Source: a virus
Virus record (IMG/VR): IMGVR_UViG_3300030419_006978
Coordinates: 1 to 56,597 of that record
Reading direction: 5' to 3' (one strand)
DNA length: 56,597 bases
Shown here: positions 48,654 through 56,597 of the stretch, one piece after another
Numbering within the stretch: the first letter of the stretch is position 1
How the letters are laid out: each line of letters begins with the position of its first letter
The notes under the pieces: generated by a model
Told to the model about the DNA's origin: nothing
What the model saw: only the letters and a program-made list of their open reading frames with translations
The model's database searches: none
Position numbers and translations under genes: made by a program

Positions 48654-49140
48654 CGAACAGTCCCTCCCGTGCCCTGACGCACTTGGCAGAAATTTCCACC
48701 ATAGTGTCCGGTTGACCAAATAGTTGCGTAGGCTCAGATAAGGTCATTATTTCGTAAAAAACATCACTGTACAACACAAAATCTCCCTGACGGACATACA
48801 GGTCTTGGTCCTCAGTCAGTCTCCTTTTGTGAAAATGTATAACAATCGATGCGTTTTGATCAACGCCTATGTTCTGGTTATATGTTGATGAAAACTCTTC
48901 CCACTCAACAAGTGCGTAGACCCTTATTGGAGATAGGAAAGTTTTGTTTATAGCCTCCCCATAAACAGGGTGATAGTTGGTCCTATTGACATCAACAGCA
49001 TAGTAAAGCACTTGCTGTCCGATGACCCTTTCGATCAACTCATCGTTAACCTGCTTAACAAGGTCCTTTTCCTTCTTCCCTAAAAATAAGGGAGGAGGAG
49101 GATTATCTGGTTGGGACCATTTGTTATCGTCTTGTGACAT
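48643..49140 (-). CDS. gp14: Neck protein gp14-like / head completion
   Basis: 165 residues. DLYVRQGDFVLYSDVFYEIM and LYYAVDVNRTNYHPVYGEAI are blocks found in neck or head-closure proteins of marine T4-like phages. Order (gp13-like upstream, tail completion downstream) matches the T4 neck region. N-terminal 30 residues are Pro-rich and likely flexible. Confidence 0.72.
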   Translation of the reverse strand: MSQDDNKWSQPDNPPPPLFLGKKEKDLVKQVNDELIERVIGQQVLYYAVDVNRTNYHPVYGEAINKTFLSPIRVYALVEWEEFSSTYNQNIGVDQNASIVIHFHKRRLTEDQDLYVRQGDFVLYSDVFYEIMTLSEPTQLFGQPDTMVEISAKCVRAREGLFDAT

Positions 49141-49146
49141 TTAGGA

Positions 49147-50430
49147 CTACCCCACAAAAATGCCCATTGGCATCTTTTGCAATGTTCGGTCAGCGCCCTC
49201 AATGAGCTTGGCGTCGTCCTCGATAAGCTCGCTATATCGCATGCTATCCAGCAACTCTTTAAGCTCTTCTCTGAGCTTGTCTTGCTCCTCCTTCCCCTGA
49301 GATACCAAGTCTGTGCCGTTCAGCGAAACCTCGCTTCCTGGGATCGGGATCGATCCAAATTTGCTGCGCACGTACCCAAGCATCTCCTTAGTTAGCGCTA
49401 GGGCAAATCTTCTTATCCATTGTTTTCCGATACTGTTGATGTTTTGGTATGGTAAGTTCTCAAACGGAAGGGTATTCATATTGTTGATGCCATCGGTGCC
49501 AATATCTTTATCAGAGTCATAGTCCCAGGCATCGTCTGGTACAGAAAACTCAATCCAGAACTTGGAAGGGGAAACTTCAACGGGGGTTGGGAACAGTCTT
49601 AGCTTATTGTTTTTAATCTCATACGAATAGTGAGAATTCCTAGTATATATGGCATCTTCAAATCCGTAAGCTTGCATCTTATTCTGCCACACCGGAACAA
49701 TTTCCCACTGGGAATCGTCAGCCCACTGACCATAGTTGTGAAGGTTTCCAACAGCGTTAAGCCCGCCATAATAACCATAAAATCTCCACATAGCATGCGG
49801 AGTCTTGTAGTAGACCTTTTTAATTACAATTCTTTTGTTTCCGACCAAGCCATAAAAGTCTGAATCAGTGTCGTTTGCTGACGAAGATACAATCTGCTGT
49901 AAGTCGTAATCAGACTGGCTCGCAACTCTATTAAAAGATGCTGAAAAGATTGTGTTATATCCGCCAACGTTTGCTTCTGTTGAAATACCATCGGCAACTC
50001 GTCGTGCATATGCAAAATCAAACTTTGGAAATTTTAAGGCGATATTTGATCCGGATAGAGACTCTCCGGTTTTCATCTGACCGTCATGGTCAAACGTGCC
50101 GGTTGTGTTTCCCATGACATTGGCTAAAATGTTTTTTGATTGATGCGTGTTAACTAAAAAGGAGTACTCTAAAACCGCCTCTTCATAAGCCGAATATACA
50201 TTTCCAACGGTCAATTCAATGTCGAGCACATCACCGCCCAACTTTTTGTATGTATACGCAACCTGATCGACGGCACCAGATACAAAATTCGGGTCATAAA
50301 GTGTCGAAGACCTGTCGGCGTATACTCCAAAAGGATAGTTTGTCAGAACAATTGCGGTTGCAGCACTACCCGTAGAAGTTAGTGTTATTGTACTAAGAGT
50401 AGACGCTGGCGTAAGAGTTGGTCTAGCCAT
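49147..50430 (-). CDS. gp13: Neck protein gp13-like
   Basis: 427 residues. The C-terminal half has INSIGKQWIRRFALALTKEM with LGYVRSKFGSIPIPG, and a charged helix (EEQDKLREELKELLDSM), the most conserved part of gp13-type neck proteins that connect portal and tail. The N-terminal half is beta-rich and Gly/Ser/Thr-rich (residues 1-120), perhaps decorating the neck. GGAGGG precedes the ATG, with an ACTATTTA motif 20 bases upstream and a terminator behind it. Confidence 0.78.
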   Translation of the reverse strand: MARPTLTPASTLSTITLTSTGSAATAIVLTNYPFGVYADRSSTLYDPNFVSGAVDQVAYTYKKLGGDVLDIELTVGNVYSAYEEAVLEYSFLVNTHQSKNILANVMGNTTGTFDHDGQMKTGESLSGSNIALKFPKFDFAYARRVADGISTEANVGGYNTIFSASFNRVASQSDYDLQQIVSSSANDTDSDFYGLVGNKRIVIKKVYYKTPHAMWRFYGYYGGLNAVGNLHNYGQWADDSQWEIVPVWQNKMQAYGFEDAIYTRNSHYSYEIKNNKLRLFPTPVEVSPSKFWIEFSVPDDAWDYDSDKDIGTDGINNMNTLPFENLPYQNINSIGKQWIRRFALALTKEMLGYVRSKFGSIPIPGSEVSLNGTDLVSQGKEEQDKLREELKELLDSMRYSELIEDDAKLIEGADRTLQKMPMGIFVG

Positions 50431-50449
50431 GAGATACAGCCCTCCACTT

Positions 50450-50457
50450 TAAATAGT
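50450..50457 (-). promoter_or_regulatory. ACTATTTA candidate late-promoter motif before gp13
   Basis: Exact match on the minus strand, 20 bases before the gp13-like ATG and 34 bases after the capsid terminator. Best-placed of the motif copies. Confidence 0.55.
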
Positions 50458-50490
50458 TAGCGCTACCTTTAAACGCTGCAGAGATAAATA

Positions 50491-50523
50491 AAAACCCCAT
50501 CTTCCGAAGAAGATGGGGTTTTC
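50491..50523 (-). terminator. Strong intrinsic terminator after the major capsid gene
   Basis: A 14 bp stem including CCCCATCTTC/GAAGATGGGG with a TTCG loop on the minus strand, followed by TTTTTATTTAT. It ends the capsid transcript, allowing capsid RNA in excess over neck genes. Confidence 0.95.
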
Positions 50524-50551
50524 AAATTACAGTAAACCGTAGTCTACAGTT

Positions 50552-52282
50552 TTAGACCAAATCAGCCACAATGACCAACCCGTACATATCAGGTCGCACC
50601 ATCTTCTTGGCGTATCGAGTCATCACGCCCTTGCGGGGCACGAAGTCTTCGATACCGAAGATCGTGGGAGTGACCTGTAGTGGCACGTAAGGCGCATACA
50701 CGTAACCGCTTTCTAGGAAGCTGTTACCTCTGCGTCCGACGAGGATCACGTTCCGAATAAAATACGGATCGACCCAAACGTCCCACTTCTTGCTCAAGTT
50801 GCCCACATTGACAGCACCTACGGTGCCCTTGTTGTCGTCGTGAGTGACCTTTGCTCGGAATCCAGCAGTGAACTCAAGGATGTTCGCAACTTCAGGTGAA
50901 ACCACGATGAAGTTAGCGCCACCCCGTAGAGTCTTGCGATGGATCTGAGCCGATACGTCGTTAATGGTCTCGACCAAAGTCTCATACCACTCACTAACCG
51001 TACCGGTGAAGTCAGGGGTTGCCGTAGTGGCACCGATTTCCTGACCGTCCAGCCTATTAACAAATCGACCAGCAGCGCGTGACCAGTAACGAGTACCAGC
51101 CTGTGCTCCCTTAACGAGATCCTCAAGGATTTCGCGATCAATCTCTAGAGCAATTTGCTCAGACAGAATGCTAGTAAGCTCAACCTCGGCATCGAGATTG
51201 TGATAAGCATTCAAATCCTGACCAAGCTCCGGAGTCCACTTCGCCTTGAGTTTCTTGGTGATAGCCGTCACGGAGACGCTATCGACCTGAATGTTGATCT
51301 CGGCAATGTTGGACTGATTTTCCAGATTCCAGTTGTCCTGTCCAACAACCGCACCAAGTGCATTGCTGGATCCAGCAGCCGGGGTTCCGTCAAACCGGTC
51401 AACAGTCGGGACTGCAACGCTCAAAGCAGCATCTGCTGCAGTAGCTAGCGTAGTCGACGTATTGGTACTGGCAGTCGCCTCGGTCACAACATAAATGTGA
51501 GTTCTGGTACTACCACTGAACTGCGTCAAACGACGCACAGGTCGACCATCGGTGAAAGTCGGCGTAATCGCCACCAAATCATCCATGTTGACCTTGTCGC
51601 CGCCCGAGGTCAAGCTAGAGACCGCTATCTTCGCAACAGCAACCTTCGATCCCGAGAGATCTTGATCATATCTCAAAATCTTATCGAGTTCTCGCCCTTG
51701 AGCGCTAGTGTCAACACCACCACCAACGGTAGAGTTGAAGGACGCCTGACCGCCTGCCGTACCAGAAGCAACTAGAACAGTTGCAACGGAAGACAAGGAA
51801 GCCGTAGGAGACGCATACGCGTTGTTAAGGTTGTAGAAGCCCTTCTCGGCATTAGCACCACTAAGGTCAACACCGCCGGTCACCTGCTGACCAACAACAC
51901 CGCCACCATACAGCGATTCATTCGCTGCGGCACCTAGCTTAGCACCATTGTGCTGGAAGTCTAGGAAGAAGATAAGTCCACTGGGTAGACTCATCGGCTG
52001 AACTGACACAAGGTCGTTCGCAATCAAACCGCCGAAAACACGACGAACAATGGGGAAAGCGACAGAAGCAAAACCTTCTACGTCACCCGCAGCCATTGTA
52101 GAAGCCTCACGGAGAAGCTCGCGAGCCTGATTCTCAAGCAAAGAAGCCATATTCTGGCGATCCTTGTCGTTACCAAGCCCTTCTAGAAGACCAGTCTTTT
52201 CCCACTTAGTTAAAAGCGCCTGACCTTCTCTCGAAAGATCACGGTTGACAATGCCTTCTGTTAGTTTTTCTAAAACAGACAT
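50552..52282 (-). CDS. gp23: Major capsid protein gp23
   Basis: 576 residues with the HK97-type fold of T4 gp23. The N-terminal region contains ENQARELLREAST; cleavage after LRE (Glu59) would fit the T4 prohead protease rule (Leu/Ile-x-Glu). FPIVRRVFGGLIANDLVSVQ and PMSLPSGLIFFLDFQ begin the mature core, ILSEQIALEIDREILEDLVK and FIVVSPEVANILEFTAGF mark the middle and late domains. Upstream is the core scaffold. AGGAGG precedes the ATG; ACTATAAAGG, similar to the ACTATTTA motif, overlaps it on the 5' side. Confidence 0.96.
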   Translation of the reverse strand: MSVLEKLTEGIVNRDLSREGQALLTKWEKTGLLEGLGNDKDRQNMASLLENQARELLREASTMAAGDVEGFASVAFPIVRRVFGGLIANDLVSVQPMSLPSGLIFFLDFQHNGAKLGAAANESLYGGGVVGQQVTGGVDLSGANAEKGFYNLNNAYASPTASLSSVATVLVASGTAGGQASFNSTVGGGVDTSAQGRELDKILRYDQDLSGSKVAVAKIAVSSLTSGGDKVNMDDLVAITPTFTDGRPVRRLTQFSGSTRTHIYVVTEATASTNTSTTLATAADAALSVAVPTVDRFDGTPAAGSSNALGAVVGQDNWNLENQSNIAEINIQVDSVSVTAITKKLKAKWTPELGQDLNAYHNLDAEVELTSILSEQIALEIDREILEDLVKGAQAGTRYWSRAAGRFVNRLDGQEIGATTATPDFTGTVSEWYETLVETINDVSAQIHRKTLRGGANFIVVSPEVANILEFTAGFRAKVTHDDNKGTVGAVNVGNLSKKWDVWVDPYFIRNVILVGRRGNSFLESGYVYAPYVPLQVTPTIFGIEDFVPRKGVMTRYAKKMVRPDMYGLVIVADLV

Positions 52283-52314
52283 TAATTTGTACCTCCTTTA
52301 TAGTATTTTGTAGT

Positions 52315-53427
52315 CTATTCCTTGATCCCAGCCAAACGCTTCATGCGCCGTAACTGTGGATCATTGCCAAGTGCCTTAGACTCTCGTCTAGACACAATAA
52401 GAGAAGAGTGCTTCGTTACTGCCTCGCTAAGTGATTTCGGTCGTCGTCTCCGCTTGGAGTTCGTACCCACTGCGCTCTGAAGCGTTTCATATATAACTTT
52501 CGCCTCTTCCATCGAACCAGCATTCGAAATAGACTCGACAATTTCATCTTTTTGTCGCTCATTCAAGGAGGTGCTATTCAAAATCCGATTCGTATAATGT
52601 AATCTTGCATTCATAAGATTTACTTCGTCCAACTTCTCTTTTAAAGTGACGATAGCAGTCTTATATTTTTCATTTTCTTTTTTAAGTTGATTCAGTTGCT
52701 CTTCAAGCTCGTCAGAGTCATCCTCATCCGCTCCAGCTTCCTCTTGGATGGCGGGATCTTTCTCTTTTGCAGCAGCAATATCGGCTTGATGCTCTAATTC
52801 GGGGTCGGCTTTGTCTGCCCAGCCCGATTTGGTGACAGAATTATGAACTCTGAGTTCTTCCTCTACGATTTCCCCAAGAATGTCAGCGAGATCGGCAGCG
52901 TCAAAGTCGATGCCCTCTTCCAGCGCAGCGTTACCGCCGCCAGAGTCCTCTTTGTAAGAGCGCCCAGCTTCTCGCCCTGCAGACTTGCTAGGATCGTTCC
53001 TCTTTCTACGCTCTTCCAGTTCCTCTTCGTTCTCTTCGTCTTCTTGAAGTGCCATTTCTGCACCTAATTGTTCTCTGTCCATCATGTCGCTAGCCTCCGC
53101 TGGCTCTTCTTCAAATGCAGCCTCAAGCTCCGGGAAGTCTAAAACTATAACTTGCTCTTGATTTTCAATCGGTCCACCCGACCCTTCTGCGCCCTCTTCG
53201 GCGGCATAGTTTAAGTGGTCTTCTACCCACTCGGAAGGCTCACCCTCCTCACCCGCGAGGGCGTCTAATTCTCCACCACCAAATTCGTCCTGCTCTCCTA
53301 GAAGAGAGTCGACTGCAGACTTAATTTCGTCAGAATATTTCTCAACAACCATTGCCTCTGCATTCTTTAGAGCCGCCTCTTTGAGGGCAGCTGCATCAAC
53401 AATAGCTTGATCAAGCATAGATGACAT
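52315..53427 (-). CDS. gp22: Prohead core scaffolding protein (gp22-like)
   Basis: 370 residues from the ATG at 53427 (AGGAG eight bases upstream). Long helical N terminus (SSMLDQAIVDAAALKEAALK), a very acidic middle, then a long coiled coil (QLNQLKKENEKYKTAIVTLK) around 245-270 and the C-terminal RRRRPKSLSEA with a conserved DPQLRRMKRLAG end. Position directly upstream of gp23 and the coiled-coil, acidic composition fit gp22, which is proteolysed after assembly. Sequence similarity to T4 gp22 itself is low. Confidence 0.8.
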   Translation of the reverse strand: MSSMLDQAIVDAAALKEAALKNAEAMVVEKYSDEIKSAVDSLLGEQDEFGGGELDALAGEEGEPSEWVEDHLNYAAEEGAEGSGGPIENQEQVIVLDFPELEAAFEEEPAEASDMMDREQLGAEMALQEDEENEEELEERRKRNDPSKSAGREAGRSYKEDSGGGNAALEEGIDFDAADLADILGEIVEEELRVHNSVTKSGWADKADPELEHQADIAAAKEKDPAIQEEAGADEDDSDELEEQLNQLKKENEKYKTAIVTLKEKLDEVNLMNARLHYTNRILNSTSLNERQKDEIVESISNAGSMEEAKVIYETLQSAVGTNSKRRRRPKSLSEAVTKHSSLIVSRRESKALGNDPQLRRMKRLAGIKE

Positions 53428-53475
53428 ATTGAACACTCCTATTCTTCTTTCTATAGAAAGATATTACTTCAGAAA

Positions 53476-53483
53476 TAAATAGT
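53476..53483 (-). promoter_or_regulatory. ACTATTTA candidate late-promoter motif before gp22
   Basis: Exact match on the minus strand, 49 bases before the scaffold ATG. Confidence 0.45.
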
Positions 53484-53537
53484 ATTGAAAATGCTTAAAA
53501 GACTAATAAATTTGTTTATCTAGCAATGCCGATAAAA

Positions 53538-54269
53538 TTACTCGCCACCATGTGAGTTATCAACAAGTACCAACCATTCGTTGCCGGTTGACATTATCAT
53601 CAGCCCTTCTCCGGAGTTTTGTAGTGTCTTGGTGGATTCGCCGCCAACCGTCTCGCTAGAATTGGGATCAATAGTAATGTTAGAGTTGTTATCCGTGCTG
53701 TTGACAATATAATAAATCCTTCCGCCGCAGCCAGCTACAGCAGGCAAGGCTATGGTCATTATACCAGTGCCAGTGCATTGTACGAGAAAGTGCGAATCGT
53801 CTAAAGTAATGCCTGTTCCGGTTGATGTAACTTTGAGCGCAACAGAGCCGCTAACTCCGAGCGTGGATGTGGGGCTTGAGGTACCAATTCCAACACTGCC
53901 GCCCTGTTCTATCACCATTCTTTCGTTGCTGTCAGTTTTGAATGTTAGATCGTCAGTAGTATAATTGTTGTAGATAATCCACTTTCTTGTGCCGTTCTCA
54001 TAAAGCTCCAAGCCGGGGTGGCTGTTCGGAGCCCCATCGATCTTGACTCTAGCATCGTCATTAGCAACCTTAACATCGCCTTTTACATGCAATTTGGTAG
54101 CGGGGCTCGGAGTTCCAATGCCAACGTTCGACCCCGATATAACTACAGTATTGCTTCCGCCAGCAACTAAACCAATAGCATTGGGGCTGAAATCTATATA
54201 GGTGTCGGAATCATCTTCTGCGTATATATCGCCCTTGTTGACACTGCCCGTTGTATATTTGTACGCCAT
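53538..54269 (-). CDS. Fibre or decoration protein, beta-rich
   Basis: 243 residues. VGIGTPSPATKLHVKGDVKV and a second copy VGIGTSSPTSTLGVSGSV are the repeating structural unit of phage tail fibre and spike proteins. The C-terminal third (IYYIVNSTDNNSNITIDPNS, TGNEWLVLVDNS) resembles the end domain of such proteins, shared with the neighbouring large fibre. AGGAAC precedes the ATG; a terminator separates it from the upstream gene. Confidence 0.75.
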   Translation of the reverse strand: MAYKYTTGSVNKGDIYAEDDSDTYIDFSPNAIGLVAGGSNTVVISGSNVGIGTPSPATKLHVKGDVKVANDDARVKIDGAPNSHPGLELYENGTRKWIIYNNYTTDDLTFKTDSNERMVIEQGGSVGIGTSSPTSTLGVSGSVALKVTSTGTGITLDDSHFLVQCTGTGIMTIALPAVAGCGGRIYYIVNSTDNNSNITIDPNSSETVGGESTKTLQNSGEGLMIMSTGNEWLVLVDNSHGGE

Positions 54270-54292
54270 GCAATAACTAGTTCCTAATAAAC

Positions 54293-54321
54293 AAAAAGGC
54301 AGCTGCCCGAAGGCAGCTGCC
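54293..54321 (-). terminator. Strong intrinsic terminator between the fibre genes
   Basis: On the minus strand GGCAGCTGCC-TTCG-GGCAGCTGCC followed by TTTTT. The arms are each palindromic. It isolates the short fibre gene from the large one. Confidence 0.93.
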
Positions 54322-54349
54322 TCAATGTTTTGTTCAAGACGCCTCTATC

Positions 54350-56597
54350 TTAGAAGACGTACCAAGCATTACCCGCTTTCGAGCCCGAAAGCATTATCAA
54401 ATCAATAGCGGCATAATCTGCGTCAAGTTTAATTGACTCATTGCCGTCAATCTTTTCGCCCAAGCCGCCAGAGCCAGTGATCGTGATAACATTATCCGAA
54501 GCATTGCCCCCAACATTCTTGACCGATATAATCCTGCCCGCATTATTAGACCCAGAGGGCAGTGTAATGGTCACGCTACTAGCGCCCGAGGTCGATCCGG
54601 AGATTGCTAGAATTCTAACATTGTCCGAGTCCGTAACGGTATAGCTGCCGCTAACAAAGGCACCGGCTGGACCGCCGCCCTTATTATTAGTGGTAGCCGC
54701 CAAAGTAAAGTACTGTGCGCCTCCGAAATCGACTGCCGACTCAGTAAACTTAACACCCTGATCAGCGACAATGTCCAGATGACCATCCTCTGAAGAATAG
54801 ATGTAAAGAGCACTGTCTCTAAACTGCAGCTTGTTACCACCAGCCACTTTCAGCGCCGAAACATCTCCATCTAGCCGGAAGACCTCAGTAGACGATCCAC
54901 CGTCATTGACCTTAAAGATCATGTCCTTATCTGAAATAAGACTAGAAATCGTGATGTCATCACTGCTTTCGCTAATTGAAAATTCATTAGCACCAGCACC
55001 AACAATCAGATCTCCAAGCACTTCCATGTCAACACCTGCTCTAACATCATTGTTAAAGACAGCTCGACCGGCATCGGACATGTCAAGGGTCAATGCCGTA
55101 ATTCCCGATCCGCCATCAGAGCCCTTAAAGATAATATCTTTGTCAGAAACTGAGGCTGAAATCACAAAGTCAGTACTGGAGTTGACTAGTCCACCAAACA
55201 GAGTTCCGCCATCTTTCAACAAAATGTCAGCCCCGTCTGCGTCCAAACTAATATCACCAGCAACGTCTAGCGTCAATCCTGTTGCCCCAGCAGCAATAGT
55301 CGCTCCGGTGTTACCGTCGTGAGTAATGCTAAAGTCGGCACCATCGCCCATTGAGAAAACCGAGGAGTCGGTATTCAACTTAAGATCATTGTTTCCAATC
55401 AACGTACCTGCTTCAGACATATCAATTGTCAACGCTGTGACTGCCGATCCACCATCATTACCAACAAAGACAATGTCCTTGTCCTGAACTGAAGATGAAA
55501 TATGGAAGTGAGTACTGGAGTTGACTAGTCCACCAATTCGCACATCGTTGTCCGAAAAGAGCAGCTTGCCACCATTGGCGTCAAGATTAATGTTCTTCTG
55601 GGCATAAAGATACATGTCAGAATTAGTAGGTGTCTCAATCGAGAGTGCCCTTCCATCAATCGTTCCGGAAAGAGAAAACTCTTCAGAGCCAATCTTAAGT
55701 GCACCAAACTGAGTGCCACCATCTTTCAGGAAGATATCTCCCCCATCGGCATCGAGGACAATGTCAGCAACAGAATCTAGCGTAATGTCGCCAGAGTTTG
55801 AAGACTGTACCGTAACACCAGTGTGCCCGTCAAGAGTCAGAGCAGCAGCAGCGGCATCGACCGTAAGCGCACCAGCAGAAGTCTTCCAAGTCGCTGCGCC
55901 TGCCGAGGTGATGTTGACCGGGTTACCAGCAATGGTGGCTCCAGTTGTTCCATCATGTGTAATGGTAAAGTCGGCACCATCGCCCATCTTAATAACTGAC
56001 GAGTCTGTGTTTAACGACAGATCGTTATTACCAATTAGTGTACCTGCGTCAGACATATCAATTGTAAAGGCAGTGACTGCCGATCCACCATCAGAACCCT
56101 TAAAGACAATATCCTTATTGGTTACAGACGATGAAACCACCAAATCGCTACTAGAATTTACCAGACCACCAATGAGCGTGCCGCCATCCTTGAAAAGAAT
56201 GTCAGCCCCATCAGCGTCAAGAACAATATCAGCAACAGAGTCTAGTGTAATATTACCAGAGTCTGTCGACTGTAGAGTAACGCCCGTATGTCCGTCAATA
56301 GTAACTGCTGCAGCGTTTGAGTCGATGGTGACAGCCCCCGTTGAGGTCTCAATCGTCACCGCAGCATCGCCTGCGCTAATGTCATCAGCGGCAGGGGAGC
56401 CGCCAGATGACGCCCAGCTTAAAACGGCAGAGCCGTTCGTGCTGAGTACCTGACCGCTAGAGCCGTCAGTAAGGGGAAGGGTATAAACCTTCGTCGCGGA
56501 CACATTGCCCGCCTTAAACCCCGTATAGAGCGCTCCGTTGTCCTCATCTTCATAGAAACGAAGCTCGGGAGCAGAAGCATCGCCATTTTTAAGCGAT
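54350..56597 (-). CDS. Large repetitive tail fibre protein, 5' end beyond the right edge
   Basis: 748 codons are visible; the frame stays open to the edge, so the N terminus is missing. The segment near the edge, ASAPELRFYEDEDNGALYTG, followed by FKAGNVSATKVYTLP, is typical of fibre proteins. The body has diverged copies of DIVLDADGADILFKDGGTLI and of NKDIVFKGSDGGSAVTAFTI with MGDGADFTITHDG, two to three copies each, the pattern of trimeric beta-helix shafts. The C terminus ends SGSKAGNAWYVF. Host recognition is the likely role. A GTG inside the frame is not needed as the start because sense codons continue upstream of it. Confidence 0.85.
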   Translation of the reverse strand, partial: SLKNGDASAPELRFYEDEDNGALYTGFKAGNVSATKVYTLPLTDGSSGQVLSTNGSAVLSWASSGGSPAADDISAGDAAVTIETSTGAVTIDSNAAAVTIDGHTGVTLQSTDSGNITLDSVADIVLDADGADILFKDGGTLIGGLVNSSSDLVVSSSVTNKDIVFKGSDGGSAVTAFTIDMSDAGTLIGNNDLSLNTDSSVIKMGDGADFTITHDGTTGATIAGNPVNITSAGAATWKTSAGALTVDAAAAALTLDGHTGVTVQSSNSGDITLDSVADIVLDADGGDIFLKDGGTQFGALKIGSEEFSLSGTIDGRALSIETPTNSDMYLYAQKNINLDANGGKLLFSDNDVRIGGLVNSSTHFHISSSVQDKDIVFVGNDGGSAVTALTIDMSEAGTLIGNNDLKLNTDSSVFSMGDGADFSITHDGNTGATIAAGATGLTLDVAGDISLDADGADILLKDGGTLFGGLVNSSTDFVISASVSDKDIIFKGSDGGSGITALTLDMSDAGRAVFNNDVRAGVDMEVLGDLIVGAGANEFSISESSDDITISSLISDKDMIFKVNDGGSSTEVFRLDGDVSALKVAGGNKLQFRDSALYIYSSEDGHLDIVADQGVKFTESAVDFGGAQYFTLAATTNNKGGGPAGAFVSGSYTVTDSDNVRILAISGSTSGASSVTITLPSGSNNAGRIISVKNVGGNASDNVITITGSGGLGEKIDGNESIKLDADYAAIDLIMLSGSKAGNAWYVF
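55180..56302. repeat. Diverged in-frame repeats in the fibre gene
   Basis: A block of about 140 bases at 56160-56302 recurs at about 55703-55846 and, shortened, at 55189-55276; a block of about 180 bases at 55978-56160 recurs at 55340-55520. Repeats of this size favour recombination and length change of the fibre. Confidence 0.7.

Noticed and set aside
55713-56453. 246-codon plus-strand frame opposite the fibre gene
   Set aside because: Mirror of repetitive fibre codons with Pro/Ser/Val-rich junk composition; the minus-strand frame has clear fibre motifs and runs to the edge.
1-56597. tRNA genes, CRISPR arrays, insertion sequences or a lysogeny module
   Set aside because: By eye I found no cloverleaf-like segments, no regularly spaced repeats, no transposase or integrase and no repressor cluster. 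tRNAscan-type and profile searches would be needed to exclude small RNAs.

Overview
The window is a 56.6 kb piece of the genome of a tailed, contractile-tail bacteriophage of the wider T4 superfamily (myovirus). The evidence is a recognisable T4-type set of virion genes (major capsid gp23, core scaffold, neck proteins, sheath gp18, tube gp19, gp26-type hub protein, tape measure, gp53 and other baseplate proteins, fibres) together with T4-type recombination and replication genes (UvsX, gp32, gp41-like helicase, 5'-3' exonuclease). It is not a close T4 relative: no T4-like family B polymerase is present, and the phage instead carries a full-length bacterial-type DnaE and a short family A polymerase. 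The host cannot be named from the sequence. Near-consensus sigma70 promoters and a periplasm-targeted protein suggest a Gram-negative host, and the gene style resembles marine T4-like phages; both are inference.

Every gene I can support is on the minus strand, packed with 1-8 base overlaps, so the window reads from right to left. From the right edge: fibre genes (56.6-53.5 kb), scaffold and capsid (53.4-50.5), neck and tail completion (50.4-47.5), sheath and tube (47.4-43.9), tail assembly proteins and tape measure (43.8-39.4), baseplate (39.4-33.7), then family A polymerase, MazG-like, tubulin-like, gp32 and UvsX (33.7-29.3). Next are a secreted His-rich protein, a deaminase, a hydrolase and the exonuclease (29.3-26.8), genes with internal-protein-like N termini (26.8-25.0), the helicase and class II ribonucleotide reductase (25.0-21.2), and a long operon running from a small Zn protein through GroES-like, DnaE, PurA, ClpP, dUTPase, Dam-type methylase and GMP reductase/IMPDH-like to a stand-alone sigma region 4 protein (21.2-10.6). 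The left part holds a core-protein-like acidic gene, a membrane protein and amidase endolysin, a large unknown protein, a Mom-like protein, GroEL, small unknown genes, Hsp20 and an unfinished gene at the left edge.

Functionally the window encodes a nucleotide-supply arm (NrdJ, dUTPase, deaminase, purine interconversion, MazG-like), replication and recombination, a protein-quality set (GroEL, gp31-like GroES, Hsp20, ClpP), DNA modification candidates (Mom-like, Dam-type) and a virion assembly programme. Two promoter styles are visible. Near-consensus sigma70 promoters precede metabolic, replication and lysis operons. A different short motif, ACTATTTA, recurs just upstream of virion genes and is a candidate late promoter. 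Two sigma70 promoters are built into transcription terminators so that upstream transcripts should stop while new ones start; this is the most unusual regulatory structure I found. No tRNA, CRISPR array or insertion sequence was seen, and no stretch over 300 bases lacks a gene.
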